Program-made: the position numbers and the translations under genes
Shown: positions 45,333 through 54,285 of the stretch, piece by piece
Position numbering within the stretch: the stretch's first letter is position 1
Layout: each line of letters opens with the position of its first letter
Origin: an uncultured Eubacteriales bacterium
GTDB taxonomy: Bacteria > Bacillota > Clostridia > Oscillospirales > CAG-272
Length of the DNA stretch: 64,000 bases
NCBI GenBank assembly: GCA_934446365.1
Contig: CAKSDZ010000004.1
Coordinates: 186,001 to 250,000 of the forward strand
Direction: 5' to 3'
The notes under the pieces: generated by a model
Seen by the model: the letters and a program-made list of their open reading frames with translations, nothing else
Databases searched by the model: none
What the model was told of the DNA's origin: nothing

Positions 45333-45719
45333 TCACGCGAGCGTGACGAGCACATCGCCCGACTGAACGGCGGCGCCCTTTGCGACCGTGACGGAAGCGA
45401 CGACACCGGCTTCCGGCGCCAGAATCTCGTTTTCCATTTTCATCGCTTCGAGAATGCAGAGTATTGCGCCCTTTTCCACTTTGTCGCCGGGCTTCACGTT
45501 TACGCTTAAAATGTTGCCGGGCATCGGAGCGGAGACGGAAATCCTCGCATTTCCCGCGGGAGCCGCAGGTGCGGGCGCGGGTTTGTTTGCCGGCGCTGCG
45601 GGAGCGGCAGAGGCAGCAGGTGCGGGCGCGGAAACGGCTGCGGGAGCGGCTGCTCCGTTTGCCTCTTCGACCGTTACATCATATGTGACGCCGTTTACGG
45701 TTACATGATATCTTTTCAT
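45333..45719 (-). CDS. Biotin carboxyl carrier protein of the decarboxylase complex
   Basis: 128 aa. An N-terminal beta segment is followed by a long Ala/Pro linker (about 24-60) and a biotinyl domain whose modified Lys lies in EAMKMENE. It shuttles CO2 from the carboxyltransferase(s) to the membrane subunit at 44079. Adjacent genes for both support this. Confidence 0.94.
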   Translation of the reverse strand: MKRYHVTVNGVTYDVTVEEANGAAAPAAVSAPAPAASAAPAAPANKPAPAPAAPAGNARISVSAPMPGNILSVNVKPGDKVEKGAILCILEAMKMENEILAPEAGVVASVTVAKGAAVQSGDVLVTLA

Positions 45720-45748
45720 TTGGGTGTTCCTCCGAAATTATGATTAAA

Positions 45749-46108
45749 TTATCTCTTTTTAAAAGAAACGACGCGGAATGACGACGGCGCGTCGCCGGTA
45801 TAGGCCGCGATGGCGGCGGTGATTGCCGCGACGAGCTGTTCGTCGCTCGTCTGTGTGTCGGGAACGGCTTCGGTCACCTGCATCGCCGGTTCCGGCGTTT
45901 CCACGGGCTTTTCCGAAGCTGTGCCTTTCGCGGTTTTTGGGGACTTCCTTATGAATACCGCCTGCATGGCGACCATGCAGAGATAAATTACAAACAGCAT
46001 GGCAAAGACGACGACCATGCCGAGGAGCAGCGTCTGCCCGCCGAGGCCGAGACGGTCAAGAAACGAGGATTCGTCCGTGATGATCGGGTTATCTATGGAA
46101 AGAAACAT
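45749..46108 (-). CDS. oadG: OadG-family subunit (decarboxylase gamma / delta)
   Basis: 119 aa with one membrane segment (GQTLLLGMVVVFAMLFVIYLC-like, about residues 24-45) and a flexible acidic C-terminus, as in OadG and MmdD, which hold the complex together. The ATG at 46108 has GGGAGG 8-10 bases upstream. An alternative start at 46129 would include the ribosome binding site. It lies just after the carboxyltransferase gene. Confidence 0.88.
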   Translation of the reverse strand: MFLSIDNPIITDESSFLDRLGLGGQTLLLGMVVVFAMLFVIYLCMVAMQAVFIRKSPKTAKGTASEKPVETPEPAMQVTEAVPDTQTSDEQLVAAITAAIAAYTGDAPSSFRVVSFKKR

Positions 46109-46125
46109 CGAATGCGACCTCCCTT

Positions 46126-47523
46126 TCAAAAGCAGAGCATTTCGAGCGCTGCGCCGATTCTTTGACGAAGCTCGGCGGAATCGACGATATCGTCGATGTG
46201 ACCGCTCTTTGCGGCTTCGAGTGCGGAGGCGTATTTTTCAGCCCATGCGTCGGCGATTTCGGCATGGCGGGATTCGTCTTTGACTTCATCGAGGAAAGCG
46301 ACGGCAGCCTGTGGCGGCATTGCGGAGATTTTCGCGCGGTCGAGAGCGAGCGCAACGCCTCCGGTGAGCGCCTTGGAGCCCATGACGGTATAGGCGGTTC
46401 CGTAGGAGGAGCCGAGCGTCACGGTGACGCTCGGCACCGCCGCCTCCGCATAAGCGCGTGCAAGGGCGGCGAGGTGTGCCGCAAAGCCCTTTTCCTCGGC
46501 CTTGGCCGAATCGGCGATGCCGTCCGTATCGACAAGGGTGACGGCGGGAATTTCCGCCGTGCGGCATAGCGCCAGCAGGCGGGACGCCTTATCCGCCGCG
46601 CAGGGGCAGAGCTTGCCGCCCTTGACGGCGGGATTGTTGGCGATAACGCCGACGGTTCTGCCTCCGATGGCGGCAAGCCCCGTCACCATGCTGTCCGCAT
46701 GTCCTGCGCCAAGCTCGGTGAAAGTGCCTGCGTCGAATACGGTGCTTATGACCTCGTGGATGTCATAATCGCGAGAGGCAAGGATTCCGTCGATTTCGAC
46801 GACGCGGTTGATGTCGTCGGCGGTTTCCGATATGCCGTCAAAATATGCGACAAGCGCACGGGCTTTCCCGACCGCCGCAGCATCATCCTCGCAAACGATA
46901 TCGACGAGCGCCGGGGCGGCCGTGACGCCGTCCGCCGTTCCGCCGGACGGGGAAGTGAAGAGTTTTCCCGTTTTTTCGGCGGCAATTACGATATCGAACA
47001 TTTCCGCAATAACGGCGGACGCACCGCCGCAGATGCCGGAGACGACCGCGACCTTCGGAAGCTCGAAAGCGCCGGAGACGGCGCGCATGATGCTTCCGTA
47101 ACCCGCAAGCGCATCCACGCCCTCCAAAATTTTCGCACCGGCACTGTCGAATACGCCGATGAGCGGCGCGTGGGAAAACGCCGCCATTTCTATGATTTTT
47201 GTAATTTTCTTTGCGTGCATTTCACCGAGCGCGCCATGCAGGCGGGAAAAGTCTTGGGAAAATGCGTAAACGAGTGCTCCGTTCACCGCGCCGTAGCCGG
47301 TGATGACGGGTTCAAAGCTGTCGTCGGCATCCCGGTCAAGCTCCGTCCGTTTTCGTCCGATGTAAGCGCCGACCTCGACGAAAGTGCCCTCGTCAAAGAG
47401 CAGTCTCATGCGCTCCCGTGCGCAGAGCTGTCCCTTTTCCGCGAGTGATTTTTCTTCCGCCGTCTGTCCGTTTCGGAGAAGCTCGCGCAGCTCGGCTGTG
47501 GTTTTATGTCCTGTATCAGCCAT
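46126..47523 (-). CDS. mmdA: Acyl-CoA carboxyltransferase (MmdA / transcarboxylase 12S-type)
   Basis: 465 aa, with two crotonase-like halves. The N-terminal half has CARERMRLLFDEGTFVEVG and the oxyanion region SGICGGASAVIAEMFD; the C-terminal half has GVIANNPAVKGGKL and LGSSYGTAYTVMG. It would take CO2 from methylmalonyl-CoA or a similar thioester onto biotin. It is shorter than a classical MmdA (about 510 aa). First gene of the five-gene operon. Confidence 0.9.
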   Translation of the reverse strand: MADTGHKTTAELRELLRNGQTAEEKSLAEKGQLCARERMRLLFDEGTFVEVGAYIGRKRTELDRDADDSFEPVITGYGAVNGALVYAFSQDFSRLHGALGEMHAKKITKIIEMAAFSHAPLIGVFDSAGAKILEGVDALAGYGSIMRAVSGAFELPKVAVVSGICGGASAVIAEMFDIVIAAEKTGKLFTSPSGGTADGVTAAPALVDIVCEDDAAAVGKARALVAYFDGISETADDINRVVEIDGILASRDYDIHEVISTVFDAGTFTELGAGHADSMVTGLAAIGGRTVGVIANNPAVKGGKLCPCAADKASRLLALCRTAEIPAVTLVDTDGIADSAKAEEKGFAAHLAALARAYAEAAVPSVTVTLGSSYGTAYTVMGSKALTGGVALALDRAKISAMPPQAAVAFLDEVKDESRHAEIADAWAEKYASALEAAKSGHIDDIVDSAELRQRIGAALEMLCF

Positions 47524-47630
47524 CCTTGTATCATCCCTTTCTCATTGGTTCAAAGATCAAATTTTTTGAGGCAATGGGGGAAACGGCAGTCTTAGAATCC
47601 CATTCTCCCCCATTATAAATTTATATTTAT

Positions 47631-47659
47631 ATAATAGCATGCGGATTCCAAAAATACAA
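47631..47659 (-). promoter_or_regulatory. Likely promoter of the decarboxylase operon
   Basis: Minus strand: TTGTAT, 17-bp spacer, TATTAT with TGC ahead (extended -10), 108 bases before the mmdA start codon. Confidence 0.65.
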
Positions 47660-47744
47660 TATCTTTTCGACAAATTCATGTGTTAAATTCACTGAAAGTT
47701 TACAAAGTAAAAATATGAGAATAAGAAAAAGCTTTTATGAAGAT

Positions 47745-47777
47745 GAAAAAACCGCACACAGAAAATGTGTGCGGTTT
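47745..47777 (-). terminator. Intrinsic terminator after ackA
   Basis: Stem aaaccgcacaca / tgtgtgcggttt with loop gaaaa and a U run, 8 bases past the ackA stop. Confidence 0.9.
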
Positions 47778-47784
47778 GTGGGTT

Positions 47785-48993
47785 TTATTTTGCTTTCTTT
47801 ACGAGTTCTTCGGTATCCTTTGCGATCATGAGCTCTTCATTGGTCGGAATGACGTATACTTTGACTTTTGAGGCCGGTGTGGAAAGCTCGACGATGTTCG
47901 GCTGGCGCCATGTCTTGGCATTGAGCTCGCAATCGATTTCGATGCCGAAAAAGCTCATGTCGCGGCAGACGCGCTCGCGCAGCTCGGGATTGTTTTCACC
48001 CATGCCGGCGGTAAAGACGACGGCGTCAAGTCCGTTCATTGCGGCGGCGTAAGCGCCGATATATTTTTTGATCTGATAGGCGAGAATCGAAGCGGCGAGC
48101 AGGCAGCGCTTATCGCCGTTTTTGATGCCCTCTTCGATGTCACGGCTGTCGGAGGAGACGCCGGATACGCCGAGGAAGCCGCATTTTTTATTCATGAAAT
48201 TGCTCATTTCATCGGGCGTGAAGCCTTCTTTTTTCATGATGTAGGTGACGATGGCGGGATCGATGGAGCCGCAGCGCGTACCCATTTCAACGCCGTCGAG
48301 CGGCGTAAAGCCCATCGAAGTATCGATGCATTTTCCGCCCTTGACGGCCGTGATGGAGGAGCCGTTTCCGATGTGGCAGGTGACGATCTTCGTTTCCTCA
48401 ACCGGTTTGTCCAGGAGCTTGGCCATCTCGATGGAGACAAAGCGGTGAGAGGTGCCGTGCGCACCGTAGCGGCGGATATGATATTTTTCATAGGTTTCAT
48501 ACGGGATCGGATACATATAGGCGTAATCCGGCATTGTCTGGTGGAATGCGGTGTCGAAAACGAGCGCCTGCGGAACGTTCGGCATGACCTCGGTGCAGCC
48601 GCGGATTCCCATGAGGTGCGGACCCGTGTGCAGCGGCGCGAAATCGCGGCAGAGTTCGAGCTTTTCGAGCACGTCGGGGGTGATGAGGCAGCTCTCAAAG
48701 AAATAAGGGCCGCCGTGGACGACGCGGTGTCCGACCGCTTCGATTTGGCTCATGTCCGTAAGACATCCGATTTCGGGATCGGTCAGCGTATCGACAACGA
48801 TTTTCATGGCGACGGAATGATTGGGCATCGGGAAATTGCGCACGGTTTTGCTTCCGTCCTCTTTTTTGTGCTCGATAAGACCGTCGATACCGATTCTCTC
48901 GCAGATTCCTTTTGCGAGAACCTTGTTCGTTGCGGTGTCCATGAGCTGATATTTGAGCGAGGAGCTGCCCGCATTGACTACCAATACATACAT
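47785..48993 (-). CDS. ackA: Acetate kinase
   Basis: Makes ATP and acetate from acetyl phosphate. The ASKHA motifs are VNAGSSSLKYQL, FDTAFHQTMPDYAY, HIGNGSSITAVKGGKCIDTSMG and FTAGMGENN. Length 402 aa is normal. GGAGGAT lies upstream of the ATG. No pta gene lies next to it. Confidence 0.97.
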   Translation of the reverse strand: MYVLVVNAGSSSLKYQLMDTATNKVLAKGICERIGIDGLIEHKKEDGSKTVRNFPMPNHSVAMKIVVDTLTDPEIGCLTDMSQIEAVGHRVVHGGPYFFESCLITPDVLEKLELCRDFAPLHTGPHLMGIRGCTEVMPNVPQALVFDTAFHQTMPDYAYMYPIPYETYEKYHIRRYGAHGTSHRFVSIEMAKLLDKPVEETKIVTCHIGNGSSITAVKGGKCIDTSMGFTPLDGVEMGTRCGSIDPAIVTYIMKKEGFTPDEMSNFMNKKCGFLGVSGVSSDSRDIEEGIKNGDKRCLLAASILAYQIKKYIGAYAAAMNGLDAVVFTAGMGENNPELRERVCRDMSFFGIEIDCELNAKTWRQPNIVELSTPASKVKVYVIPTNEELMIAKDTEELVKKAK

Positions 48994-49052
48994 GATTTAA
49001 ATGATCCTCCGTTTATATATTGATTTTATCAAAATTTTACACTATACTATAT

Positions 49053-49081
49053 ATTATACAAGATTATTTTTCCGATTTCAA
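49053..49081 (-). promoter_or_regulatory. Promoter of ackA
   Basis: Minus strand: TTGAAA, 17-bp spacer, TATAAT, about 60 bases before the start codon. Confidence 0.82.
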
Positions 49082-49160
49082 TAGTTATTTTCCCGATCTT
49101 GAAACAAAAATACGGAAATCCGGCGTTTTATCGGTTTTGGGCGCCGGAAAAGGAGCTGTC

Positions 49161-50336
49161 ATGAAAATTTGCGCGGTGATCTGCGAATACAATCCGTTCC
49201 ATTTCGGACATGCCTATTTGATTTCCGAAATGAAAAAGCGCGGGGCCGTGGTCGCGGTCATGAGCGGCAGCTTCACACAGCGCGGGGAGCCGGCGGTGAT
49301 TTCCAAATATGAACGTGCCCGCGCGGCCCTTTTGGGCGGCGCCGATCTTGTGTTGGAGCTTCCGTTTCCGTACTCCTCCTCATGTGCCGAACGCTTTGCC
49401 TCGGCAGGCACGGACATCGTCTCGGCGCTCGGCTGTGTGGACGAGCTCTGCTTCGGAAGCGAAGCAGGGAACATCGATTCTTTGCGGACAGCGGCGGAGC
49501 GGACCGCATCCTCCGCTTTTGTCGATGCTGTGAAGTCCTGCCTTTCCGAAGGACACGGCATCTCGTATAGAAGCGCCGTTTCCGAGGTGTATAAAAAGCT
49601 TTACGGCGCCGAGCTTTGCGGCGGTTCCAACGATATTTTGGCGATATCCTATCTTGCGCGGCTGAACCAGACCGCATCTTCCGTGCGTCCTGTCGCTGTC
49701 AAACGCATCGGAGAAGCCTATGACGGAAGCGGAGAGGGGCTTCCCTCTGCCTCCACTGTCAGGAAAATGCTGGTTGACGGCGATTTCGATGCGGTTTCAC
49801 GGTCGGTTCCGTCATTTATGGGTGAAATGCTTCGGTCGGCGGCCGCACGCGGCGGAATTGCCGCCGGGGAAAAGCTCTTTCCGATTTTTGCGGGACTTGT
49901 CAGGTCCGGCAGAGAGGAAAGCTTCGGGGATGTTCCCGATATGACGGCGGAGCTTGCGGCAAGGCTTCGCATGGCGGCGCTTCATGCCCGTGATGGGGAA
50001 GAGCTGCTTTCCATGACGGAAACGAAGCGGTATTCCCGTTCCCGCATCCGGCGGGGGCTTCTGTATACACTTCTTGGCGTCAAAGCGGAGAATTTTGCGG
50101 GTGTCTGTTATACGACGGTTCTCGCGGCGAATGAGACGGGGCGGGAAATTCTCTCTTCCGTGCGCCGCTCGGCGCGGATTCCGATTGTCACAAAGCCGGC
50201 GGATTATCGGCAGTATGGCGAAACGGTGCGCCGTGCTTTCGAGCTTTCGGCGCGCGCGGACGGCATATGGGAGCTTTTATGCGCCGCGCCGCGTGACGGG
50301 GCGGCGATGATGAGGGAAAAACCGGTCTTTCTGTAA
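49161..50336 (+). CDS. tmcAL: tRNA(Met) cytidine acetate ligase
   Basis: 391 aa, YlbM family. The HIGH-type nucleotidyltransferase motif is EYNPFHFGHAYLI, followed by VMSGSFTQRGEPAV and GGADLVLELPF. In Bacillus TmcAL uses acetate and ATP to form ac4C34 in elongator tRNA-Met; the function is taken from the family. The ATG at 49161 has AAAGGAG upstream. It diverges from ackA. Confidence 0.9.
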   Translation: MKICAVICEYNPFHFGHAYLISEMKKRGAVVAVMSGSFTQRGEPAVISKYERARAALLGGADLVLELPFPYSSSCAERFASAGTDIVSALGCVDELCFGSEAGNIDSLRTAAERTASSAFVDAVKSCLSEGHGISYRSAVSEVYKKLYGAELCGGSNDILAISYLARLNQTASSVRPVAVKRIGEAYDGSGEGLPSASTVRKMLVDGDFDAVSRSVPSFMGEMLRSAAARGGIAAGEKLFPIFAGLVRSGREESFGDVPDMTAELAARLRMAALHARDGEELLSMTETKRYSRSRIRRGLLYTLLGVKAENFAGVCYTTVLAANETGREILSSVRRSARIPIVTKPADYRQYGETVRRAFELSARADGIWELLCAAPRDGAAMMREKPVFL

Positions 50337-50344
50337 AAAACAGC

Positions 50345-50373
50345 TTGACATATCTCTGAAAACAGGTTATAAT
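50345..50373 (+). promoter_or_regulatory. Consensus sigma-A promoter
   Basis: TTGACA, 17-bp spacer, TATAAT, 118 bases before the start codon at 50491. The leader holds the inverted repeat at 50404. Confidence 0.88.
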
Positions 50374-50403
50374 AAAACACATAAAATGAATTATATAAAA
50401 CTT

Positions 50404-50426
50404 TCGATTGTCATTATGACAATCGA
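50404..50426. promoter_or_regulatory. Perfect inverted repeat in the leader of the 50491 gene
   Basis: Arms TCGATTGTCAT and ATGACAATCGA, 11 bp each, around one central base. It lies about 25 bases downstream of the predicted start. A dimeric repressor site is likelier than a terminator, since no T run follows. Confidence 0.55.
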
Positions 50427-50490
50427 GATTATATGTATACTATTTTCTTTGGCTTCCGTATTGAGTGATTCCGTCTGAGGAGGGACGTAT

Positions 50491-50961
50491 ATGAAAAAAC
50501 ATTATCTTCATACTGCGCTGACGATTGTATTGGCGGTCACGCTTGTAGTTGTCACAGTGATTTTCATAAACGTCAATGAAGACAAAAAATTTCTAAAATC
50601 AAATGTAGATACCCAGTGCTACTCTGAATTTGCTTCTTTTTGTCAAGGCTGCCGGGTGAATTGGGACGGAATGGATGAAGAGACGCGTGCGCGCCAAAAA
50701 GAGGAAAATCTGCGGCACTTATATACCGCTCTTCAATTATATTCCTATTCCTCGTATTCGGATAATCAGGATTTTGGCTTGCTCCTCGGCTATTTGTATC
50801 AGCTGAGCCTCAAGGGCGAGCTTTACGATATTATGGATGACGATATGGTCGATCGCTTAAATTATCTTTATCCTCATATTGGGAAAGAGGACGGCCCTGC
50901 ACTGGCAAAAGACGCTTATGACCGATTGGCTGCTTTGGCAGTCTCGAAAGAGCAAGAGTGA
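50491..50961 (+). CDS. Membrane-anchored protein of unknown function
   Basis: 156 aa. One N-terminal membrane segment (about 9-27) and a soluble helical part with Tyr-rich repeats (LQLYSYSSYSDNQDFGLLLGYLYQL). No motif recognised. GAGGAGGG lies before the ATG. It is monocistronic. Confidence 0.7.
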   Translation: MKKHYLHTALTIVLAVTLVVVTVIFINVNEDKKFLKSNVDTQCYSEFASFCQGCRVNWDGMDEETRARQKEENLRHLYTALQLYSYSSYSDNQDFGLLLGYLYQLSLKGELYDIMDDDMVDRLNYLYPHIGKEDGPALAKDAYDRLAALAVSKEQE

Positions 50962-50981
50962 CGGGAGTGTTCCTGCCGGAC

Positions 50982-51012
50982 AAAAAGCAGTCTCGACGAG
51001 ACTGCTTTTATC
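50982..51012 (+). terminator. Intrinsic terminator
   Basis: A perfect stem aaaagcagtc / gactgctttt with loop tcgacga (13 bp if the loop closes further), past the stop at 50961. Confidence 0.85.
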
Positions 51013-51016
51013 ATAT

Positions 51017-51046
51017 TTGACATAATAGCTATTAAAAAACAATACT
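51017..51046 (+). promoter_or_regulatory. Possible promoter of dapA
   Basis: TTGACA, 18-bp spacer, AATACT. The -10 is poor and the leader would be about 120 bases long. Confidence 0.3.
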
Positions 51047-51177
51047 GTTGTATCATGTGAAGCGCTTTTCGTAAAAATATTGGATACCTTGCCGTCCTTA
51101 TATTTTCTCTCTTTGTCATTTTGTTTTTTTGTGCATACCATGATGATATGGCATGAAAGACGGAATGGAGGGTTATG

Positions 51178-52068
51178 ATGGAAATACGCGGCGCGATCAC
51201 GGCACTTGTCACCCCTTTTACCAAAAACGGCGGGGTGAATTACGACAAGCTCGCGGAGCTTATTGAATTTCAGATTGCAAACGGTGCGGACGGTATTGTT
51301 CTGCTCGGCACGACCGGGGAATCACCGACGATAAGCGAAGAGGAGAGGGAGGCGATTATTCGTACCGGTGTGGATGCCGCGGCGGGACGGATTTCGGTGA
51401 TTGTCGGCTGCGGTTCAAACGATACGAACCGGACGGCGGATGCGTGCCGGAGGGCGGAATCGCTCGGCGCAGACGCGCTGCTTGTCCTGACGCCGTACTA
51501 CAACAAAGCGAATGCGGACGGAATGGCGGCGCATTTCCTTACGGCGGCGGAAGCCGTTCATACGCCGATCATTCTATACAATGTTCCGTCGCGGACGGGA
51601 TGCTCCATCGAGACCGGCACGCTGGAACGTCTGCGCCGCCATCCGAATATCATCGGCATCAAAGAGGCGAGCGGGAATATCGCCTATATGACAGACGTCG
51701 CGGCGCTGCTTGACGACGGCTTTGCCATGTGGTCGGGCAACGACGATATGACGGTCGCGGCGATGGCGCTCGGAGCGTCCGGCGTGATTTCCGTTGCGGC
51801 CAATCTGTTTCCGGGGACGATGCACGAGATGACGGCCAAACTTGCGGCTGGGGATATCATCGGCGCGCGCACCTTGCAGCTTCGTTATCTGAATGTCATG
51901 CGCGCGCTGTTTTTGGAGACCAATCCGATTCCGGTCAAGGAGGCGATGAATTATCTCGGCTTCGAGGTCGGAGGCTATCGTCTGCCGCTGTGCGCGATGG
52001 GAGAGGGGAATCGGAACCGGCTCATTTTTGCCTTGGAGCAGCTCGACGATATCTCATGGAAGCGATAA
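51178..52068 (+). CDS. dapA: 4-hydroxy-tetrahydrodipicolinate synthase
   Basis: Condenses pyruvate with aspartate semialdehyde, the first step to lysine and diaminopimelate (and dipicolinate in spores). TIM-barrel motifs: LGTTGESPTI, PYYNKAN with the catalytic Tyr, YNVPSRTG and the Schiff-base Lys in IIGIKEASG. 296 aa. Two adjacent ATGs (51175 and 51178) are possible; GGAGGG is better spaced from the second. Confidence 0.95.
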   Translation: MEIRGAITALVTPFTKNGGVNYDKLAELIEFQIANGADGIVLLGTTGESPTISEEEREAIIRTGVDAAAGRISVIVGCGSNDTNRTADACRRAESLGADALLVLTPYYNKANADGMAAHFLTAAEAVHTPIILYNVPSRTGCSIETGTLERLRRHPNIIGIKEASGNIAYMTDVAALLDDGFAMWSGNDDMTVAAMALGASGVISVAANLFPGTMHEMTAKLAAGDIIGARTLQLRYLNVMRALFLETNPIPVKEAMNYLGFEVGGYRLPLCAMGEGNRNRLIFALEQLDDISWKR

Positions 52069-52080
52069 GAAAGAAAATAC

Positions 52081-52112
52081 AAAAAATCAGCCTCGTATGA
52101 GGCTGATTTTTT
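52081..52112. terminator. Bidirectional intrinsic terminator
   Basis: A perfect stem aaaaaatcagcctc / gaggctgatttttt with loop gtat, between the convergent dapA and rplS genes. Confidence 0.93.
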
Positions 52113-52126
52113 GTATAACGATCAAA

Positions 52127-52468
52127 TTAAATCTGCTCTTTTACCTTTGCCTGCTTGCCTACGCGGTCGCGGACATAGTAGAGCTTCGCGCGGCGAACCT
52201 TACCGCGGCGGGTGACGTCCACCTTGACGACGTTCGGGGAGTGAATCGGGAATGTCTTTTCGACGCCGATTCCGTAAGAGATTTTTCTGACGGTGAAAGT
52301 TTCGGAAATGCCGCCGTTTTTCTTGGCGATGACCACGCCGTCGAACAGCTGGATGCGTTCTCTCGTTCCCTCTTTGATTTTGTTGTGTACGACGACCGTA
52401 TCACCGATTTCAAATTCGGGAAGCTCGGTCTTTAACTGCTCGTTTACAAAAGCCTGAATTTTATCCAT
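52127..52468 (-). CDS. rplS: 50S ribosomal protein L19
   Basis: 113 aa, with the family core [44 protein letters not shown] and [11 protein letters not shown]. It stands alone here, 43 kb away from rpsP and ffh, whereas many Bacillota have rpsP-rimM-trmD-rplS together. It has its own promoter. Confidence 0.97.
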   Translation of the reverse strand: MDKIQAFVNEQLKTELPEFEIGDTVVVHNKIKEGTRERIQLFDGVVIAKKNGGISETFTVRKISYGIGVEKTFPIHSPNVVKVDVTRRGKVRRAKLYYVRDRVGKQAKVKEQI

Positions 52469-52556
52469 TGTTTCGGCTCCTCTCCATAAATTACGAAGCG
52501 TTCATGCGAGCATGCAGCGGACCGCTCCGGCGCCATATCAAAGCATAGCATTTAAT

Positions 52557-52585
52557 ATTATAGCATCAATTTTTTGAATTTGCAA
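52557..52585 (-). promoter_or_regulatory. Promoter of rplS
   Basis: Minus strand: TTGCAA, 17-bp spacer, TATAAT with TGC ahead (extended -10). Confidence 0.83.
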
Positions 52586-52617
52586 GCGTTTTTTGAAAAA
52601 ATGACAAAAATTTGCGG

Positions 52618-53985
52618 TTATTTTGAAGCTTGTGCCATAACCTCCGGCGGCGTGACCTTTTTGGAAAGCAGAAGTGTCATGCCGGCGACAAGGCATTGTG
52701 CGGCGGCACACGCGAAGAGCAGGATCTGTGTGCTGGTGAAAGCGATGCCAAGAATATTCCATGTGCCGGAGCCGTGCTCCATATAAGAGGTGAACATTGT
52801 TCCGAGCATCATGCTGAGAAATACGGCCATGTTGGAAACGATGGTATGGAAAGACATGTAATTGGTTCGGTCCTCTTCCGGCAGGTTGACGTAGGGGAGC
52901 GACGCGACGATGGAATTCATCACGACGCCGAATATGTGCTGCAAAAGACGGACGACGACATACAGCCAAACGGTATCCGCCGTGACGAATACATACATGT
53001 AATAGGTGACGGACTGCATCAGCATCGCGAACGCGAATGCACGGAACCAATAATGCTTTGCGACAAACTTTTTCCATATTTTTGAGAAGAATATGAAAAA
53101 CAGGAAATAGAGGGCGTTGATAGCATTGGGCAGCGTATATTGCATGCCGGTTCCGTCCAGCACTTCCAGAACATACGCGTTAAGCGTTGCGTTTGGAAGA
53201 TTCGTAGCGAATGTATAGGCGGCAACGATCAGAATCGTCAGAAGAAAGCGGCTGTTTTTGACCGGAAGGACAAAGATATTGGCTAACTTGGTTTTCGCTT
53301 TTTTTAAGTAAGGATATTCCTTCGGAATCAGTTGGATAAGGCAGTCAATGACGGCGAGCCCGAATGCGATCCAGCGCAGCATTGTGATCATGATAAGCTG
53401 ATCGGGCGAACCTTCAAGCCGGTCGGTGATGACGGAAACACAGAACACAATGATGTAGGAGAGCAGGCTGTTGATACAGCCCGACGAGGTGAAGTAGTCC
53501 ATGCGAACGTCGTCCGGCAGGAAATTCGCCTGCCATGCCGAGTAGCCCGAGGAAAACAATGCGTTAATCGAGTTGGAGATGACGACGATGGCGATAAATC
53601 CGGCAAGCCGCGCTTCGGGGTCTTCGATAAGCTCCGGCAGGAGGGTGATGCCGACGATGTTGATAAAATAGTAGAGCAGTTTTCCGGCGGCAAGGATCAG
53701 CTTTCTCTTTTTGAAGTGTTCAAGGATCCACGGTGAAAAAATATTCAGAAAGCATGTGATGTAAGGGATAAACGTGATAATGGCGATATCGACGATATCG
53801 ATCCCGTGGCCAAGCAGGAATCCCGTGTAGAAAAGACCGGAGGAGAGCTGTCCGATAAGGCCCGACATGATGCCGGAGATGAGCATGCACAGACGCCCGC
53901 GTCCGCGGTCGTCCTTTGCATTGTAAACATACCGGAGCGTGCTCGTTTTCCATTTGTTTTCCATGGCAGTTATGAAATTTTTCAT
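52618..53985 (-). CDS. MFS-type transporter of unknown substrate
   Basis: 455 aa with about 12 hydrophobic segments. No family motif that names the substrate. Charged cytoplasmic loops such as ILEHFKKRKLI and LPEEDRTNYMSFH are as in major-facilitator proteins. I use the ATG at 53985 because GGAG lies 6 bases upstream; an ATG four codons earlier has no ribosome binding site. It diverges from the germination genes. Confidence 0.78.
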   Translation of the reverse strand: MKNFITAMENKWKTSTLRYVYNAKDDRGRGRLCMLISGIMSGLIGQLSSGLFYTGFLLGHGIDIVDIAIITFIPYITCFLNIFSPWILEHFKKRKLILAAGKLLYYFINIVGITLLPELIEDPEARLAGFIAIVVISNSINALFSSGYSAWQANFLPDDVRMDYFTSSGCINSLLSYIIVFCVSVITDRLEGSPDQLIMITMLRWIAFGLAVIDCLIQLIPKEYPYLKKAKTKLANIFVLPVKNSRFLLTILIVAAYTFATNLPNATLNAYVLEVLDGTGMQYTLPNAINALYFLFFIFFSKIWKKFVAKHYWFRAFAFAMLMQSVTYYMYVFVTADTVWLYVVVRLLQHIFGVVMNSIVASLPYVNLPEEDRTNYMSFHTIVSNMAVFLSMMLGTMFTSYMEHGSGTWNILGIAFTSTQILLFACAAAQCLVAGMTLLLSKKVTPPEVMAQASK

Positions 53986-54098
53986 AAACGACTCCATACC
54001 GTATGAGAACGGCGAATATCCGTATTTGGATCGTATGCGTCACGAAAAAAGCGGAGCATTTTGAGCTCATCGGGTTCCGGCGCAAACATCGCACGGCT

Positions 54099-54127
54099 AT
54101 TTTACTTGATAAATGAAAAGATGTCAA
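54099..54127 (-). promoter_or_regulatory. Promoter of the MFS gene
   Basis: Minus strand: TTGACA, 17-bp spacer, TAAAAT. Confidence 0.82.
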
Positions 54128-54285
54128 CATGAAATGAAAAAATAAATTATAAAAAATTTTTTTCTGCGAATAATAATAAAAATTATGGAAAGAGGCGCTT
54201 TGTTTTGTATAAAGTGCCAAAAAAGCCTGTCGGAGCTTTTTTGAATTTCGATCGGCCATCACTTTCTGTCGGGAAAGGACAAGAT

